Source: an uncultured Alphaproteobacteria bacterium (lineage in GTDB: Bacteria; Pseudomonadota; Alphaproteobacteria; Rs-D84). Taken from it: a stretch of 34,346 nt of DNA. The stretch spans positions 1 through 34,346 of the forward strand of contig CAJGDN010000004.1 of the NCBI GenBank assembly GCA_904502245.1, written 5' to 3'. How positions within the stretch are numbered: position 1 is the stretch's first letter; each line of letters starts with the position of its first letter. The notes beneath the pieces were generated by a model that saw only the letters and a list, made by a program, of their open reading frames with translations, was not told the DNA's origin and ran no database searches. Position numbers and translations under genes: made by a program. Positions 32,515-34,346 of this stretch are shown piece by piece.

Positions 32515-32523
32515 TGTGTGTAT

Positions 32524-32529
32524 ATTATA
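32524..32529 (-). promoter_or_regulatory. -10 box close to MFS start (leaderless candidate)
   Basis: Minus-strand TATAAT ends 9 nt before the ATG and lies just after the tatA terminator. The leader would be about 3 nt, with no Shine-Dalgarno. No clear -35. Confidence 0.4.
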
Positions 32530-32532
32530 CCA

Positions 32533-32554
32533 TAAAAAAATCCCCACACGGGGA
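32533..32554 (-). terminator. Terminator of tatA
   Basis: Minus strand TCCCC-GTGT-GGGGA (32541-32554) followed by a run of seven T, 5 nt after the tatA stop. Confidence 0.85.
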
Positions 32555-32559
32555 CTTTT

Positions 32560-32766
32560 TTATTTCTTTTTTGCAGGAACTTTCTTTACTGTTTTCTTAG
32601 CGCTCTTTTCTTGTTCCTTTGGCGCGGTCTTTTTCAATTCTTTTTTAAAGATATTTAGACCATCTGCCAAATTACGCATCATACCCGGTATTTTGTTATG
32701 CCCAAACAGGATAACAACCAACACAACAATAACCAGTATTTCCATCCATCCTAAACGTCCGAACAT
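32560..32766 (-). CDS. tatA: Twin-arginine translocase subunit TatA
   Basis: 68 aa. One N-terminal membrane helix (MEILVIVVLVVILFGHNKIP), the FG-x-N-K-x-P hinge, the amphipathic helix MMRNLADGLNIFKKELK, and a Lys/Glu-rich tail. TatA forms the translocation pore assembled on TatBC. AGAGG precedes the ATG. It is encoded 12 kb from tatBC and 23 nt after the SPOR gene. Confidence 0.93.
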   Translation of the reverse strand: MFGRLGWMEILVIVVLVVILFGHNKIPGMMRNLADGLNIFKKELKKTAPKEQEKSAKKTVKKVPAKKK

Positions 32767-32789
32767 TTTTTATACCTCTTTATCCTAAA

Positions 32790-33629
32790 TTAACGTGCAA
32801 CATAGCAATCTAATCCGTCAGATTTCGCATTGCGACAGAAACCATTTGCATCATTTGCATTTTTAAATGCAACACGCAATCTGTATGTTGTCTTGCCATC
32901 TTTCAACTGTGCAGCCAGTATAACAAACTGTTTTCCCGCAAACAAGTTTTTATGTGCATTCTGCATTTGACGCTGTGCGCTTTCTGCCAATGCGCGTGAA
33001 CTGTACGAACCAAACTGAACATACCATGAACCTGCGGCTGGTTGTGCAACCTCTGCCTTAGGTGCTGGCTTTGCTGCCGATTTCGCAACAGGTTTTGCCG
33101 CAGTTTTCGGTGCAGGTTTAACTGCACGCGGTTGCACCGCCGGCTTTGCCGTTGCTGCTGGATTAAACTTCACTTCTTTTCTTTCTTCTACCACACGCAC
33201 TGGCAAACCTGGCGTCGCCTGAACAGGCGCAGGTTGCGCAACCGGCTGTGGTTGTGGCTGTGGTTTTGGTTGCACCACTGGCTGTGGCATCGGGGCCGGT
33301 GGCAATGGTTTCTGAACAGACTGTGGTTTTGGCACAACCTGAACTGGCTGTACTGGTGGCATAACATTCATATCAACCGGCACAGGCTGTCCTGCGCCAT
33401 TATCTACCATAACCGGCACATCCAAATCTACTTCCATTGAACTAGCGTCTTCATCACCAATCGCACGAATGATGATATATGTAGCCAACACAATTACAGC
33501 CAATCCAATTGTCAACAACAGCCATGGTTTTTTTGGCCGTGGCGCACCAAACGGCACAGCATCCGGCAATGTATCCATTGAACCATTATCGTCCAAATCT
33601 AATAAATCCAAGTTATTATCATCATTCAT
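32790..33629 (-). CDS. SPOR-domain cell envelope protein (FtsN/DedD-like)
   Basis: 279 aa. Short acidic cytoplasmic start, one membrane helix (about residues 35-52, LLLTIGLAVIVLATYIII), a long Pro/Gln/Ala/Lys-rich periplasmic linker, and a C-terminal SPOR domain (GSWYVQFGSYSSRALAESAQ through TTYRLRVAFKNANDANGFCR). SPOR domains bind denuded glycan strands at the septum. A GGGGGGA ribosome site precedes the ATG. FtsN-like by architecture; I cannot prove orthology. Confidence 0.9.
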   Translation of the reverse strand: MNDDNNLDLLDLDDNGSMDTLPDAVPFGAPRPKKPWLLLTIGLAVIVLATYIIIRAIGDEDASSMEVDLDVPVMVDNGAGQPVPVDMNVMPPVQPVQVVPKPQSVQKPLPPAPMPQPVVQPKPQPQPQPVAQPAPVQATPGLPVRVVEERKEVKFNPAATAKPAVQPRAVKPAPKTAAKPVAKSAAKPAPKAEVAQPAAGSWYVQFGSYSSRALAESAQRQMQNAHKNLFAGKQFVILAAQLKDGKTTYRLRVAFKNANDANGFCRNAKSDGLDCYVAR

Positions 33630-33659
33630 GATAAAATCCCCCCATATTTCATTACACGC

Positions 33660-33665
33660 ATTATA
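33660..33665 (-). promoter_or_regulatory. -10 box of SPOR gene
   Basis: Minus-strand TATAAT about 30 nt before the SPOR ATG at 33629, inside the tail of the upstream terminator; the -35 candidate (TTTGTC, 33683-33688) is weak. Confidence 0.4.
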
Positions 33666-33668
33666 TCA

Positions 33669-33699
33669 TAAAAAAAGCCAAAGACAAAATCCTTGGCTT
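33669..33699 (-). terminator. Terminator after thrS/small exported peptide
   Basis: Minus strand AAGCCAA (33693-33699) / TTGGCTT (33675-33681) followed by a T-run, 8 nt after the small gene's stop. Confidence 0.75.
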
Positions 33700-33706
33700 A
33701 ATTTTT

Positions 33707-33850
33707 TTACTTTGGCATATTTCCAAAATTTGGTGGCACAATCAGTTTATGGTTTTGTTCCACGATTGGTTCAACCTCGCACTTTTTTGCGCATCCTGCA
33801 CAAATCATTGGAATTGCAAGTATTGCACACACCAACATAATTTTTTTCAT
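33707..33850 (-). CDS. 47-aa exported peptide, possibly a small lipoprotein
   Basis: ATG at 33848-33850 with GGAGAGAG about 8 nt upstream. MKKIMLVCAILAIPMICAGC is a signal-like N-terminus ending in Cys about 20; the lipobox position -3 is Cys rather than Leu, so lipidation is uncertain. The remainder (about 27 residues) is Pro/Val-rich. It starts 18 nt after the thrS stop and has a terminator right after, so it is probably expressed from the thrS transcript. Too short for usual ORF lists; no family recognised. Confidence 0.65.
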   Translation of the reverse strand: MKKIMLVCAILAIPMICAGCAKKCEVEPIVEQNHKLIVPPNFGNMPK

Positions 33851-33868
33851 AATCTCTCTCCTTTTTTA

Positions 33869-34346
33869 TTACAGTGGCAACTTAACACTATCTTTCATCA
33901 TTTCAACAAAGTCTGCCAATGGCATAGATTCCTGTTGCTCTACCCCCAGACGGCGCAAAGTGACATTTTTTTCTGCCATTTCTTTTTCACCCACCACTGC
34001 GATAATTGGTGTTTTTGCCAATGACAATTCGCGGATTTTATAGTTAACTTTTTCATCACGCAAATCGGCACGCGCATTAACACCCGCCGCACGCAAAGCC
34101 CCGACAACTTCCATTGCATATTCTGCATGTTTTTGTGAAATTGGTGTCACAACAACTGGTTCCGGACTCAGCCACAGTGGCAAATTCCCACCCGTTGATT
34201 CCAGCAATACAGCCATAAACCGTTCAATTGAACCCAACATTGCGCGATGCAACATAATCGGGCGGTGTTTTTCACCATCTTCGCCAACATAACTTAAATC
34301 GAATCGTTCTGGCAATTTCATATCCAACTGCACGGTTCCACACTGC
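33869..34346 (-). CDS. thrS: Threonyl-tRNA synthetase, C-terminal part (5' end outside window)
   Basis: 159 codons visible, open to the right edge. It starts inside the class II catalytic core: CGTVQLDMKLPERFDLSYVG (residues before motif 3), then motif 3 PIMLHRAMLGSIERFMAVLL with its conserved Arg, then the anticodon-binding domain: LPLWLSPEPVVVTPISQKHA, VNARADLRDEKVNYKIRE and TPIIAVVGEKEMAEKNVTLR. The C-terminus ends VKLPL. No frameshift is seen. A small exported peptide follows 18 nt downstream. Confidence 0.96.
   Translation of the reverse strand, partial: QCGTVQLDMKLPERFDLSYVGEDGEKHRPIMLHRAMLGSIERFMAVLLESTGGNLPLWLSPEPVVVTPISQKHAEYAMEVVGALRAAGVNARADLRDEKVNYKIRELSLAKTPIIAVVGEKEMAEKNVTLRRLGVEQQESMPLADFVEMMKDSVKLPL

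Noticed and set aside
33042..33440. 132-aa Trp/Arg/Cys-rich plus-strand frame
   Set aside because: Antisense of the Pro/Gln/Ala-rich linker of the SPOR protein; such composition makes long open shadow frames.
1..34346. CRISPR array, prophage, IS element or toxin-antitoxin pair
   Set aside because: I saw no regularly spaced repeats, transposase, integrase or phage structural genes, and no clear toxin family on reading both strands.

Overview
The window reads as a gene-dense, AT-leaning chromosomal segment of an uncultured alphaproteobacterium, probably with a small genome. This is an inference from gene content: gatCAB, a SUF iron-sulfur system with a SufT-like protein, tatABC, lolA, ftsL-ftsI, a NlpD-like LytM protein, a SPOR protein, several signal peptides and outer-membrane barrels, and sigma-70-like promoters. 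Host-associated lineages such as the gut RF32 group would fit, but I could not test that. Apart from two partial genes at the edges, nearly everything is intact housekeeping. I see no phage, insertion sequence or CRISPR array.

Layout, left to right. (1) 1-737, minus: a secreted TcpQ-domain protein, cut by the window edge. (2) 917-5472, plus: a small membrane protein, sufB, sufC, an unrecognised polytopic membrane protein and an AI-2E-type permease. (3) 5503-5952, minus: ruvX, divergent from gatC. (4) 5992-9948, plus: gatC, an unknown gene, gatA and gatB, with a tRNA-Phe gene lying antisense between gatA and gatB. (5) 9965-10563: an unusual interval with tiny basic ORFs and nested perfect inverted repeats. 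(6) miaB, then a convergent autotransporter-like barrel, a SodC-like lipoprotein without recognisable metal ligands, a very short Dps-like protein, an outer-membrane barrel and tRNA-Lys(CTT). (7) An acyltransferase-like gene and a membrane-anchored FMN hydroxy-acid oxidase. (8) 17998-25512, minus: ftsL, ftsI, recJ, nrnA, lolA, tatB, tatC and a NlpD-like lipoprotein in one long head-to-tail run. (9) 25548-27315, minus: sufS, a sufT-like gene and sufE, divergent from thioredoxin and a DksA without zinc-finger cysteines. (10) 28189-34346, minus: thrS (partial), a small exported peptide, a SPOR protein, tatA, an MFS transporter, recA and two glycosyltransferases.

Functional links. SufS/SufE mobilise sulfur for the SufBC scaffold encoded 24 kb away; no sufD is visible here. 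MiaB needs Fe-S clusters. GatCAB supplies Gln-tRNA and/or Asn-tRNA by transamidation. TatA is encoded apart from TatBC. FtsL, FtsI, the SPOR protein and the NlpD-like protein form a division and septal peptidoglycan set.

I did not find a clear new multi-gene system. The best candidate for something undescribed is the gatB-miaB interval: a roughly 176-nt element closed by a perfect 12-bp inverted repeat, containing a second perfect 12-bp inverted repeat and further hairpins, and flanked by two tiny Lys/Arg-rich ORFs. Other points are the minimal Dps with conserved ferroxidase spacing, the degenerate SodC lipoprotein, the periplasm-facing flavo-oxidase, and several genes with a -10 box so close to the start codon that leaderless transcripts are likely.
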